From: CAZSAT01 sp964604675
GTDB lineage: Bacteria; Myxococcota_A; UBA796; CAJQPC01
Direction: 5' to 3'
DNA: 64,000 nt
Assembly: GCA_964604675.1 (NCBI GenBank)
Contig: CAZSAT010000004.1
Location: forward strand, 62,001-126,000
Each line of letters begins with the position of its first letter. The first letter of the stretch is position 1. This document shows positions 50,030 to 59,427 of the stretch, one piece after another. The notes under the pieces were generated by a model, which saw nothing but the letters and a program-made list of their open reading frames with translations, searched no databases and was not told where the DNA came from. The position numbers were made by a program, and so were the translations under genes.

Positions 50030-53002
50030 TCAGAAGTCGGAGGTCAGCAGGTCGTCGGCGGTGACCTGGCCCACGGCGGCCGTGACGTTCTGGGGCACGG
50101 TGCCGGGGAGGAAGGGCATACCGCGTCCGCCTTGGGCGCGGCGACCCGTGGTCTCGTCGATCTGTGCCCACTGGGCTCCGGGGATCTCGGCGAACGGCAC
50201 GTTGTCTTCCTTGGGGATGGCGACCTTCATGTAGTCCATCCAGATCGGGAGCGCCGTGCGACCGCCCGTGGAGGAGACGCCCATGCTGCGCGGGGTGTCG
50301 TAGCCCACCCAGGCCACCCCGAGGTGTTCGGCGGAGAAGCCGACGAACCAGCCGTCCTTGAAGTCGTTGGTGGTGCCGGTCTTGCCGGCCACCGTCAGGC
50401 CGAGCCGGTTGGTCTTCGCAGCGGTGCCGCTGGTGGCGACCTCTCGGAGCAACCACGTGGTGATGCCGGCCACCGTGGGGTCGAGCACCGCCTCGCGGTG
50501 TGCCGGCTCGCTCTTCTCGAGCACCGCACCATCGCGATCCTCGACCCGTTCGATCAGGTAGGGCTGCACCATCTCGCCGTACGTGGCGAAGACCGAGTAG
50601 GCGCGTCCCAGCTCCCACATGGTGAGCGAGTTGGAGCCCAGGCCCATGGAGAGGTCCTTCTCCAGGTGGCTCTCGATGCCCAGGCGCCGCGCCATCTCCT
50701 CCACCGGATCGAGCCCGATGGTGTCGAGCACCCGCACCGTGCAGACGTTGCGCGAGAGCGCCAGCGCCTTTCGCAGCGAGATGTTGCCGAGGTACTCGTC
50801 GCCGTAGTTGCCGGGCTTCCAGAGCTTCTCTTCGAGGGTGTTGAAGATCAGCGGGGCATCCTGGAGCATCGAGCCCACGGTGTACTTCTGGCTCTCGATC
50901 GCCGCGGCGTACACGATGGGCTTGAACGTGGAGCCGACCTGGCGTTGTGCCTGGAAGGCCCGGTTGTACTCGCTCTTCTCCATGTCGGTGCCGCCGACCA
51001 TGGCCGTGACCATGCCGGTCTCGAGGTCGTAGGCGAAGAAGGCTCCTTCGAGGGCGGGCACCTGGTAGAGCTTCGCGGCTGCATAGGTGCCTTCGGCGGC
51101 CGGCGCATAGCCCGCGAGCTCCTTCACGTTCTGACTGTCGAGGTCGACGACATCGACCTGGATCAGGTCGCCCACCGACAGCACCTCGGCCATGTCCTTC
51201 TGCTTCGCGCGGTAGCGCCAGGAGGTCTTCGGATTCGGCCTGTAGGCCCACGTCGTCCAGGACAGCGGGATCATCGCCTCGTGGCTGCCGATGCCCACCA
51301 CCGCGTGCTTCGTGTCGACCGAGAGCACCACGGCGTCGTAGCGATCGACCCGCAACGTCGAGCGATCCGGCACGGGGGTGCGCCGCGCGGGGTCCTCCAG
51401 GAACTGGTCGTCGTCGCGGAGGGCCTGCTCCTGCTCGTCTCGCCACGCCTGGATCGCCGCTTCCCCCGAGAGCTGTTCCACCTGGAACCAGAAGGTCTCG
51501 TTGTCCGGGTCCTCCAGCTCGTGCTGTCCGCGCCAGCCGATGTTCTGGTCCATCTCGGTCACGCGCTGGACCACGGCGACCTGGGCGGTCTGCTGCAGCT
51601 CCAGGTTGGCGGTGGTGTAGACGACCAGGCCCTCGTTGTACACCCGATCGAAGCCGTAGGTGTCCACGAGGTGCCGGCGCACGTGCTCGGTGTAGTAGGG
51701 GGCCAGCTCCCGGATGGGGTTGTCTTCCTTCACGATGGTGATGTGCTCGTCGAGGGCCCGCTCGCCCTCGCTCGCTGCGATGAAGCCCTTGTCGACCATC
51801 TGACCGATCACGTACTCCTGCCGTGCGCGCGCCTTGTCGAAGTGGCGGTGCGGGGAGTAGTCGCTCGGGCGCTGGGGGAGCCCGGCGAGCAGAGCGGACT
51901 CCGCGACCGTGAGATCCCCCACGCTCTTGCCGAAGTAGATGCGCGCCGCCGCCTCCACACCGTACGCGCCCGAGCCCAGGTAGATCTGGTTCAGGTAGAG
52001 GTGGAGGATGTAGTCCTTGTCGAAGGCCTTCTCGATGCGGGTGGCCAGGATCATCTCCTTGAGCTTCCGGCTGATGCGCTTCTCGGAAGTCAGGAGGAAG
52101 TTCCGCGCGGTCTGCTGCGTGATCGTGGAGGCGCCCTGGGCCTTCTTGCCCTTCAGGGCGTTGCGGAGGATGGCGCGCAGGATGCCCATGGGATCGACGC
52201 CGGCGTGCTCGTAGAAGCTGGCGTCTTCCGAGGCGAGGAACGCGTTCTTCAGGTGCTCGGGCATGGCCTCGAGATCGACGACGTAGCGGCGCTTCTCGTA
52301 GATCTCACCGAGCACCCGCCCTTCGCGGTCGTAGACCATGGTGACGGTGGGGGGACGGTAGTCGGCCAGCTCCTCGAGGGTGGGCAGGTCCTGCGCGTAG
52401 TAGGCGAAGGCCCCGGCGAGGGCGCCGACACCGGCCAGCCCGAGCAGCACACCCAAGCCGATCATGCGCTTGACCCAGACCAGGCAGCCCCCCTTCTTCC
52501 TGTTCGTGGTCACCGGGTTGGTCTCGCGGACTTCGGGCGGCTGCGGCGGGAACGCGGCTTCCGGCGCGCGTCGCCCCGGTGCGGCGCTGCCCATGTCCAC
52601 GGTGCCGCTGTCCTCACGGGCTGCGGAACGCGGCTTCGGGCTCCAGACTTCCCGGCGGCCCTGGGGGATCGGAGGCGCCTCGTGCTCGGCTTCGTCGTCC
52701 CGTCGGAGGATCGTGGTCGGCGCGTCCTCGTCGACCGGCGCGCCGGCGCCGATCGTCAAGGCTGCAGGCGATCGGTCGAGCAGCGCGGTGGGCTCGTCTT
52801 CGTCGCCCGGGGCGGGCCGCGAGAGGCCCAGGTCGCCCTCGAAGGTCACGCCCTGACCGCGGAGCTTGTCGACCAGCCCCGGCGGGTAGCTGATGGACAG
52901 CACCCGACCGCACCAGCACTGGAGCTCGCTGCCGGGCTGCGGCATCGGGGAGGCCAGGCGGTGAACCTGTCCGCAGTGGGGGCAGCTGAGCTTTAGGGCC
53001 AT
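50030..53002 (-). CDS. Class A penicillin-binding protein (PBP1A-like) with N-terminal zinc ribbon
   Basis: 990 residues. Cytoplasmic N-terminus MALKLSCPHCGQVHRL...LQCWCGRVL has Cys 7, 10, 29, 31, a zinc-ribbon pattern; then a long Pro/Glu linker, a membrane segment (LGVLLGLAGVGALAGAFAYYA near 155-175), a GT51 transglycosylase (SEDASFYEHAGVD with catalytic Glu; GASTITQQTARN) and a transpeptidase (GSTFKP with catalytic Ser, SRN, AGKTGTT). It polymerises and cross-links peptidoglycan. GTG 53038 would add 12 residues; the ATG is preferred because it starts the ribbon directly. Divergent from the S41 protease. Confidence 0.9.
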   Translation of the reverse strand: MALKLSCPHCGQVHRLASPMPQPGSELQCWCGRVLSISYPPGLVDKLRGQGVTFEGDLGLSRPAPGDEDEPTALLDRSPAALTIGAGAPVDEDAPTTILRRDDEAEHEAPPIPQGRREVWSPKPRSAAREDSGTVDMGSAAPGRRAPEAAFPPQPPEVRETNPVTTNRKKGGCLVWVKRMIGLGVLLGLAGVGALAGAFAYYAQDLPTLEELADYRPPTVTMVYDREGRVLGEIYEKRRYVVDLEAMPEHLKNAFLASEDASFYEHAGVDPMGILRAILRNALKGKKAQGASTITQQTARNFLLTSEKRISRKLKEMILATRIEKAFDKDYILHLYLNQIYLGSGAYGVEAAARIYFGKSVGDLTVAESALLAGLPQRPSDYSPHRHFDKARARQEYVIGQMVDKGFIAASEGERALDEHITIVKEDNPIRELAPYYTEHVRRHLVDTYGFDRVYNEGLVVYTTANLELQQTAQVAVVQRVTEMDQNIGWRGQHELEDPDNETFWFQVEQLSGEAAIQAWRDEQEQALRDDDQFLEDPARRTPVPDRSTLRVDRYDAVVLSVDTKHAVVGIGSHEAMIPLSWTTWAYRPNPKTSWRYRAKQKDMAEVLSVGDLIQVDVVDLDSQNVKELAGYAPAAEGTYAAAKLYQVPALEGAFFAYDLETGMVTAMVGGTDMEKSEYNRAFQAQRQVGSTFKPIVYAAAIESQKYTVGSMLQDAPLIFNTLEEKLWKPGNYGDEYLGNISLRKALALSRNVCTVRVLDTIGLDPVEEMARRLGIESHLEKDLSMGLGSNSLTMWELGRAYSVFATYGEMVQPYLIERVEDRDGAVLEKSEPAHREAVLDPTVAGITTWLLREVATSGTAAKTNRLGLTVAGKTGTTNDFKDGWFVGFSAEHLGVAWVGYDTPRSMGVSSTGGRTALPIWMDYMKVAIPKEDNVPFAEIPGAQWAQIDETTGRRAQGGRGMPFLPGTVPQNVTAAVGQVTADDLLTSDF

Positions 53003-53103
53003 GACGTCGCGGCGCTGTATCCTCTCGGAGACTTCCACGGAAGACCGGGAAGGCTGACTATGTTGGTAGCAGGAGCGTCCAGCGCGCTCCTGGAGGCCCG
53101 CGG

Positions 53104-56040
53104 ATGAGGAAAGGAGCTTTCGTGCACGGTGTGCTGTTGTCGGTCGCCCTCGGTTCGTCCGTCACGGCGTGGCACTACGCGGCGAACGCCTCGGACGGGT
53201 CCTACACGCCGCCGTTGTACGACGATGCGCCGGGCCTGTTCGACGCGGCGCTGGGCCGCGGTCATGCGCTGAGCGAGCTGAAGTTGCTGAAGCGCACCTT
53301 CATGTTCGTGGGCGAGAAGTACGTCGAGCCCGACCGGATCGACCCGGACGAGATGTTCCGGCAGGCCATCGAAGCGGTGGAGCGCGAGGTGCCCGAGGTG
53401 CTCTTCCGCGGCGAACCCGACGGGCGCCTGCTCCACATGGCCGTGGGAAGCTACGCCACCGCCTTCGAGATCCCGGACCTGGGTTCGCTGGACGAGGTGG
53501 AGGATCAACTCGCTCGCGTCGCCGAGGTGCTCGAGCTGCACCTGGGCGACGAGATCGAGCTCGCGGAGGTGGAGTACGCCATGATCAACGGCGCGCTGTC
53601 GACCCTCGATCCGCACAGCCTGCTGATGGAGCCGCGCATCGCCGAAGACATGGACGTCGACAACGCCGGGGAGTTCGGCGGCCTTGGCATCCAGATCATC
53701 ATCCCCCCGGACACCCGGCGGCTGACCATCGATCACCCCCTCCAGGACACGCCAGCCTACCGGGCCGGGCTGAAGTCCGACGACCGCATCCTGCGGATCG
53801 ACGGCCAGTCCACGATCAACATCGATCTCGAAGAAGCGGTGGGCTTGCTGCGTGGCCCCGTGGGCAAGGGCGTGGTCATCACGGTCGAGCGCGACACCTG
53901 GGACAAGCCGCGCGACATCGAGATCGTGCGCGACGTCATCCAGATCAACCCCGTGGAGGGGGAGCTCCTGCCCGGCGGCATCGGCTACATCAAGATCACC
54001 AACTTCCACGCCAACGTCGCCAAGGATCTGGAGGCGGTGCTCGCGAAGTTCAAGCGCGACAACAGCGGGAAGATCGCGGGTCTGGTGCTGGACCTGCGCC
54101 ACAACCCCGGCGGCTACCTGAACCAGGCGGTCGCGGTGAGCGACAAGTTCCTCTCGGCGGGCCCCATCGTGGCCACCGTCGAGTCGGGCAACCGCAACCG
54201 CGACGAGATGATGGCCACGCGGCCCAACACCGAGCCCGAGTACCCCATCGCGGTGCTCGTCAACGGCAACTCGGCGTCGGCCTCGGAGATCGTGGCGGGG
54301 GCGCTCAAGGCCCAGGGTCGCGCGGTGGTGATCGGTGAGCGCACCTTCGGCAAGGGCTCCGTGCAGCACCTCTACCCGAACCAGGACGAGAGCAAGCTCA
54401 AGCTCACGGTCGCGAAGTACCTCACCCCTGGCGACCGGAGCATCCAGTCGATCGGCATCGCGCCGGACGTGCTGTTGAAGCCGAGCATCGTCGACTCTCG
54501 CGTGGACAAGGACACCGGCGAGACGGATCCCTTCGTGTCGCTCCACTGGCGCGAGCGCGTGGGCCGCGAGGCCGACCTCGACCACCACCTCGACCAGATG
54601 GAGCTGCAATCCGAGGCCCCCGCCTACACCATCCGGTACCTGCGACAGCTCGAGGACGAAGAGAACAACAGCGACGACGTCGACCTCTCCGCCGATTGGG
54701 AGGTGCAGTTCGCTCGGGATCTGCTGCTCACCGCCCCCGGACACCGCCGCGCGGAGGTGCTGGCCGCAGCCGGACCCGTGGTCCTTCGCCATGGCGAGGG
54801 GGAGGCCGAACGCATCCAGGAGGCCTTCTCGGAGCAGGGCGTCGACTGGTCGTCGGGGCCGCAGCCCGCGGCGCCCGCGTTGAGCGTCGAGCTCGATCTC
54901 GGGGAGGACGGCGTGCTGCGGGCGGGAGCGGACTACGAGGAGGTCGTGTGGCTCCGCGTCACCAACGACGGCGACGAGCCCGTGCACCAGGTCATGGGCA
55001 TGTCGAGCTCGTCGGTGGAGTGGCTCGACGAGCAGGAGTTCTACTTCGGACGCATCGACCCGGGCGAGACCCGGAGCTGGCCCCGTCGTGTGCGGTTGCC
55101 CGAGGGGTACCGCGACGAGGTGGCCAAGGTCCGGCTCGACCTCACCGACGGACAGGGGGATGCGCTGGGGGGCTCGGAGATCCTGGTGAGGAGCGTCGGT
55201 CAACCCCTGGGGCGCATGGACTACACCGTTGCGCTGACCGATCAGGGCATCGAGGGCGTCGAGGGCGACGGCGACGGCATCGCCGAGATCGGCGAGACGG
55301 TGGCGCTGACCCTGACGGTGACCAACTCGGGGGAGGGCGCCACCCGTGAGGCCTTCGCCAGCTTGAAGAACCGGTCCGGCAAGGACCTGGATCTGTTGGT
55401 CGGCACCCTGGAGCTCGGCGTCATCGCCGCTGGCGAGACCGTCACCCACGCCTTCCTGTTCGAGGTTCGAGGGGAGCGGGACAGCGACGGCGGGCTCGGG
55501 CTCGAGGCCGAGCTGAGCGTGGGCGACAACGCGCTGTACGACTACGCCGGTGTCATGCGCGCCGGCTTCTACGAGACCTTCGCGCAGAAGGAGGAGATCG
55601 CCATCCCGGTCGGTCGCGCCATGACGCCCCTCGTGCGCAAGTCGCCACACATCGAGCTGTCCAGGGCACCGCAGCTGCTCGTGGACAGCGGTCGGGCCGT
55701 GTTGAGCGGCATCGTTCGGGACGAGCAGGCGGTGCGCGACGTCATCGTGTACCACGCCTCGACTGCGGGCTCGGACCCCGCGGTCTCACTGCCGGTCAAC
55801 GGCGGCCACCGCCTCCAGGAGAAGGTCTTCTACCAGGGTGGCGACGAGGGCGTGACGGCGCTCCCGTTCACCGTCGAGGCCGAGCTCGGGCCGGGCCAGA
55901 ACAGCTTCATCGTGCTCGCACGAGACGACGACGGACTGAGCAGCATCCGCTCCGTGCAGGTCTGGTATGACGAGACCGGCGAAGAGCGTCTGGCTGCGGC
56001 GGATCTTCCGCTCGAGGGACAGACCATCGGCGCCAACTGA
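53104..56040 (+). CDS. S41 family C-terminal processing protease with long C-terminal extension
   Basis: 978 residues (CtpA-type proteins have about 400-450). GGAGG stands 8 nt before the ATG. Signal anchor MRKGAFVHGVLLSVALGSSV. Residues 35-130 are an N-terminal helical part, then PDZ (GLGIQIII...AYRAGLKSDDRILRIDG). Catalytic Ser lies in NGNSASASEIVAGAL (near 390), catalytic Lys in GERTFGKGSVQHL (near 415). The extra 500 residues include Ig-like beta domains (VWLRVTNDGDEPVHQV; ETVALTLTVTNSGEGAT). It is a periplasmic protease, and its position next to a class A PBP suggests a role in envelope growth. The extension is unusual. Confidence 0.88.
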   Translation: MRKGAFVHGVLLSVALGSSVTAWHYAANASDGSYTPPLYDDAPGLFDAALGRGHALSELKLLKRTFMFVGEKYVEPDRIDPDEMFRQAIEAVEREVPEVLFRGEPDGRLLHMAVGSYATAFEIPDLGSLDEVEDQLARVAEVLELHLGDEIELAEVEYAMINGALSTLDPHSLLMEPRIAEDMDVDNAGEFGGLGIQIIIPPDTRRLTIDHPLQDTPAYRAGLKSDDRILRIDGQSTINIDLEEAVGLLRGPVGKGVVITVERDTWDKPRDIEIVRDVIQINPVEGELLPGGIGYIKITNFHANVAKDLEAVLAKFKRDNSGKIAGLVLDLRHNPGGYLNQAVAVSDKFLSAGPIVATVESGNRNRDEMMATRPNTEPEYPIAVLVNGNSASASEIVAGALKAQGRAVVIGERTFGKGSVQHLYPNQDESKLKLTVAKYLTPGDRSIQSIGIAPDVLLKPSIVDSRVDKDTGETDPFVSLHWRERVGREADLDHHLDQMELQSEAPAYTIRYLRQLEDEENNSDDVDLSADWEVQFARDLLLTAPGHRRAEVLAAAGPVVLRHGEGEAERIQEAFSEQGVDWSSGPQPAAPALSVELDLGEDGVLRAGADYEEVVWLRVTNDGDEPVHQVMGMSSSSVEWLDEQEFYFGRIDPGETRSWPRRVRLPEGYRDEVAKVRLDLTDGQGDALGGSEILVRSVGQPLGRMDYTVALTDQGIEGVEGDGDGIAEIGETVALTLTVTNSGEGATREAFASLKNRSGKDLDLLVGTLELGVIAAGETVTHAFLFEVRGERDSDGGLGLEAELSVGDNALYDYAGVMRAGFYETFAQKEEIAIPVGRAMTPLVRKSPHIELSRAPQLLVDSGRAVLSGIVRDEQAVRDVIVYHASTAGSDPAVSLPVNGGHRLQEKVFYQGGDEGVTALPFTVEAELGPGQNSFIVLARDDDGLSSIRSVQVWYDETGEERLAAADLPLEGQTIGAN

Positions 56041-56043
56041 CGC

Positions 56044-56916
56044 CTACTTGTAGACGATCTCCACGACCACGGCGGGGGCGTTCACCTCCGCTCCTGCGAC
56101 CTCCAGACGGGCCTCGGCCGCGCGCAGTCGACGCACCGGCGTGCCGATCCAGCTCTTCAGCACCGCACGCTCCGGGGTGTAGAGCCCTCGGTGCACCGCG
56201 GTCTCCGCCTGGCGCCTTCGCGTGACCACCCGCCCGTGCACCGGGACGTCCGGGCGTAGGTCCACCCGGTAGCGACCGCCGCCCTTGCGCTCCAGCACGG
56301 CGCTGTCGCTGGAGAGGTCGACTCCGGCCATGCTCGCCCAGGCCAGCGCCTGTCCCCCCGCTTGATCGATCCCGATGCTGAGCGCCTCGCTGACCACGAC
56401 CACGGTGGTGCGCGTGGTGCCGCGCAGCCCGGGTGGATCGTCGCCCTGGCGGTGCAGGATCACGCCATGGCCGTCCACGAGGATCTCGGCACCCTCGCCG
56501 CCGACGAAGCCGGAGAGGCTGCCCTTCGCGACCGGGGCCGCCACGGTCCAGCGCTTGCCCGCGCGGCTCACGGTGCTGGTGCCGCCCTCGACGGAGGGGG
56601 TGATGTGCACCCGCCCTGCGAAGCCGTCCTCCTGGAGCACGAGCGCCCAGTCGCTGCCGTTGGAGAGGAGCCCGCTGGGTCCGACCTGCACCCCATCGCT
56701 CACCAGGGTCTCGGCGGGCAGGCCGTCGCGTACGAAGCGCCAGGGCGAGTCGGACCTGGGGAGGATCATGACCCCGAGCTCGCCCTGCCCTCGGAACCAG
56801 CCGAGGTCGCTGACCTGTCCCCAGGCATGGAGCGCTGCCAGGTCGTGGTTCAGAGCGATCAGCTCCCAACTCTCCACGGTGGTGGGGGTCGAGCACGCGA
56901 GCAGCCAGGCGATCAC
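56044..56916 (-). CDS. Lipoprotein of unknown function, ultrashort signal
   Basis: 290 residues from a GTG with GGAGG 4 nt upstream that overlaps the stop of the upstream gene (GTGA). Signal MIAWLLAC (Cys at position 8). The mature part is beta-rich (WRFVRDGLPAETLVSDGVQVG; GGRYRVDLRPDVPVHGRVV). No family recognised. Convergent with the S41 protease gene by 3 nt. Confidence 0.72.
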   Translation of the reverse strand: MIAWLLACSTPTTVESWELIALNHDLAALHAWGQVSDLGWFRGQGELGVMILPRSDSPWRFVRDGLPAETLVSDGVQVGPSGLLSNGSDWALVLQEDGFAGRVHITPSVEGGTSTVSRAGKRWTVAAPVAKGSLSGFVGGEGAEILVDGHGVILHRQGDDPPGLRGTTRTTVVVVSEALSIGIDQAGGQALAWASMAGVDLSSDSAVLERKGGGRYRVDLRPDVPVHGRVVTRRRQAETAVHRGLYTPERAVLKSWIGTPVRRLRAAEARLEVAGAEVNAPAVVVEIVYK

Positions 56917-57596
56917 GGTGCCTCCAAGGGCGGTGCGTTTCGTAGCCCGCTGCAGAGGTCGGTCGCACGTCGGGCCGAGAGGACCTCGTCGAGAGCGGGG
57001 TGGGGGACGAAGGCGACCGCCGGCGGCAGCGGCGCCTCACACAGCGCCTCACCCTGATCGCGGCTCCGGTTCAGCCGGTCGTGGAGCAGCCCCTGTGCAG
57101 ACCGGAGGCAGGCTGCGGGAGACCGCGCGGTGGCGCAGGGCTCCGCCGTGAGCGGTCGTTGCCGCGCGAGCAGGCCCCGGTAGACCGCGTGCCACGCGTC
57201 GGGGTCTGCGCTCAGGCCCGTTTCCCGGATGTGCATGGCAGCGGCCGCCTCGGCGGCGAGCCAGTCGTCCGGGAGCCCGCGCAGGGCGGCCGACAGAGCG
57301 TGCATGCGGCAGTCCCGCTCGAAGCGACCAGCGTGCACACACAGCTCGACCTCGTGGGCCGCCTCGGCCGCCAGGAACCAGCACTCGTCTGCTGCGAGGG
57401 CGTCGAGATCGTCGCAGCGCGCGGGGGGCGCGCCCGCCGAGACCGCGGCCCACACGCAGTCGGCGCGCAGCTCTGGCTGCTCGATCGGGTTGCAGTCGAC
57501 GTGCAGCTCACCCGCTTCGATCCGCGCCAGCAGGTCGGCGTGCCGCTCCCGGCCGGGGGCGGGTCCGTCATCACAGGCCAGCAGCCACCAGAGCAC
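56913..57596 (-). CDS. Cys-rich lipoprotein of unknown function
   Basis: 227 residues from GTG 57596, signal MLWWLLAC (Cys at position 8). The mature part is helical and Ala/Arg-rich with about nine Cys, spaced in helical pairs (ADCVWAAVSAGAPPARCDDL; ELCVHAGRFERDC; ACLRSAQGLL). Paired-Cys helices of this type suggest a disulphide-stapled helical bundle. The GAGG just before the GTG is too close to serve well, so the start is uncertain; ATG 57653 is an alternative but would place the hydrophobic stretch internally. Confidence 0.65.
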   Translation of the reverse strand: MLWWLLACDDGPAPGRERHADLLARIEAGELHVDCNPIEQPELRADCVWAAVSAGAPPARCDDLDALAADECWFLAAEAAHEVELCVHAGRFERDCRMHALSAALRGLPDDWLAAEAAAAMHIRETGLSADPDAWHAVYRGLLARQRPLTAEPCATARSPAACLRSAQGLLHDRLNRSRDQGEALCEAPLPPAVAFVPHPALDEVLSARRATDLCSGLRNAPPLEAP

Positions 57597-57651
57597 CCCT
57601 CGATGGTAACGCCGTCGCTGCCGGGCTAAACCGTCGTGTTCGGGAGGAAGC

Positions 57652-58341
57652 ATGTCCGAGGGTCGCGGTCCCATCCTCGTGGTCGACGACGAGCCGGACA
57701 TCCGGAAGCTCGTCGAGCTCAACCTGAGCCGGGAAGGCTTCGACGTGGTCGCGGTCGACCGTGGCGAGGCAGCCCTCGACGCCGCGCGGCGTCATCGTCC
57801 TCAGCTGCTCGTGCTCGACCTGATGCTCCCGGATCTGAGTGGCACGGAGGTCTGCCGTCGCCTGCGCTCGGATCCCGAGCTGGCCGACATTCCGGTGCTG
57901 ATGCTCACGGCGCGATCCGAGGAGATCGATCGCGTGGTGGGCTTCGAGGTCGGTGCCGACGACTACGTGACCAAGCCCTTCAGCGTGCGGGAGCTGGTGT
58001 TGCGGGTGCGCGCGATCCTGCGTCGGCATCCTTCGGGGGAGACCGAGCCCGAGCAGATCCACCGCGATGGCCTGGTGATCGACGTCTCGGCCCATCGGGT
58101 CTGGGTGGCTGGCGAGGAGCTGCAGCTCACCGCCACGGAGTTCAAGCTGCTCCTCAACCTCGCGCGGTCTGCTGGGCGCGTGCGGACCCGCGGCCAGCTG
58201 CTGCAGGAGGTCTGGGACATGCCCCCCCACCTCAACACCCGCACGGTCGACACCCACGTCAAGCGGCTTCGGGAGAAGCTCGGGCCCGTCTCGGAGCTGA
58301 TCCAGACCGTCCGCGGCGTGGGCTACCGCTTCGCCGAGTAG
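57652..58341 (+). CDS. phoB: PhoB-like response regulator
   Basis: 229 residues, OmpR/PhoB type. Receiver: VVDDEPDIRKL (acid pocket), phospho-acceptor Asp in VLDLMLPD, Thr in MLTARS and Lys in TKPF. Output winged helix 130-225: LTATEFKLLLNLARSAGRVRTRGQLL and TVDTHVKRLREKL, ending VRGVGYRF. GGGAGGAAGC immediately precedes the ATG. First gene of a run with a histidine kinase and a peptidase. It is classed as PhoB by domain similarity; no pst or phoU gene is adjacent. Confidence 0.92.
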   Translation: MSEGRGPILVVDDEPDIRKLVELNLSREGFDVVAVDRGEAALDAARRHRPQLLVLDLMLPDLSGTEVCRRLRSDPELADIPVLMLTARSEEIDRVVGFEVGADDYVTKPFSVRELVLRVRAILRRHPSGETEPEQIHRDGLVIDVSAHRVWVAGEELQLTATEFKLLLNLARSAGRVRTRGQLLQEVWDMPPHLNTRTVDTHVKRLREKLGPVSELIQTVRGVGYRFAE

Positions 58342-58344
58342 GTC

Positions 58345-59427
58345 GTGGACGACGCCTCGGAGCTCGACCGGCTGACCAAGGCGCTGTCCCGCGCGCGGGC
58401 CGAGGTGCGAGCGGCGCGGAGCCAGCAGGACGCCATCCTGAACGCGTCGCCGAGCGGCGTGATCCTCACGGGACGCGATGGGCGGCTGCTGGCCGTCAGT
58501 CCCGCGGTGCGCGCCAGCCTCCCGGTCATCCCGAACCCGGTCGGGCGACCCGTCGCCCAGGCCATCCCCTATGCGCCCCTCGGTGATCTGCTCTCCCGCT
58601 GCATCGAGGGCCAGTCCAGGGTGTCCCTCGAGGCGCGCTGTGGCCGCTTCGACCTGCTCCTCACGGCCAACCCGGTCGGCGAGAACGGTGGCGCGATGGC
58701 GGTGGTCAGCGACGTCACGAGCGTGAAGCGCGCGGACCGACAGCGCAGCGAGTTCGTGGCCAACGCCTCGCACGAGCTCCGCACGCCGATCACCTCGATC
58801 CTGGGCTTCACCGAGACGATGATGGCGGACCCGGCGGTCGGCGAGGAGCAGCTGGAGATGCTGGCGACCATCGAGCGCAACGCGCGGCGACTCGACGGCA
58901 TGGTCACCGGGCTCATCCACCTCTCGCGGGTCGAGGGCCGGGTGGGCGAGCTGGCGCTCACGCCACAGGACCTGCGGCAGCTCTCCAGCCGGGTGCTCGA
59001 GCTCCGCTACGACGTGGCCGCGATGCAGGAGCAGGAGCTGGAGCTGGTCTGCGACCACGACGTGGTCGTGCAGATCAACGCGGAGGCCTGGCACCACATC
59101 CTCGGCAACCTGGTCGACAACGCGCTGCGCTACACCCCCGAGGGCGGTCGGATCCGGGTGCTGGTGACGTCGGAGGACGCCTGCGCGGTGATCGAGGTGT
59201 CCGACACCGGCATCGGCATCGAGCCCAGCCACCACCAGCGCGTGTTCGAGCGCTTCTACCGGGTGGACAGCGGCCGCTCTCGCGAGACCGGCGGCACCGG
59301 CCTCGGCCTGGCCATCGTCAAGCACTACTGCAAGGCCATCGGAGCCGAGGTCACGCTGCGATCCCTGCCTGGACGCGGCAGCCGCTTCACCATCAGCCTG
59401 CCGCTCGCCGCGGCGGAGACCCCATGA
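58345..59427 (+). CDS. phoR: PhoR-like histidine kinase without membrane segments
   Basis: 360 residues from GTG 58345, 3 nt after phoB. Residues 1-30 are a charged helix, 30-125 a PAS domain (LNASPSGVILTGRDGRLLAVSP), then HisKA with FVANASHELRTPITSILGF (His 143) and HATPase (NLVDNALRYTPEGG; DTGIGIEP; GGTGLGLAIVKHYCKAIG). Classical PhoR has N-terminal membrane helices; none is seen here, so the sensor is cytosolic or associates with another protein. It should phosphorylate the PhoB-like regulator. Confidence 0.88.
   Translation: MDDASELDRLTKALSRARAEVRAARSQQDAILNASPSGVILTGRDGRLLAVSPAVRASLPVIPNPVGRPVAQAIPYAPLGDLLSRCIEGQSRVSLEARCGRFDLLLTANPVGENGGAMAVVSDVTSVKRADRQRSEFVANASHELRTPITSILGFTETMMADPAVGEEQLEMLATIERNARRLDGMVTGLIHLSRVEGRVGELALTPQDLRQLSSRVLELRYDVAAMQEQELELVCDHDVVVQINAEAWHHILGNLVDNALRYTPEGGRIRVLVTSEDACAVIEVSDTGIGIEPSHHQRVFERFYRVDSGRSRETGGTGLGLAIVKHYCKAIGAEVTLRSLPGRGSRFTISLPLAAAETP

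Noticed and set aside
53104..55755. Long minus-strand open frame opposite the S41 protease
   Set aside because: Its translation lacks any motif and mirrors the codon bias of the protease; the plus strand has signal peptide, PDZ and catalytic residues.
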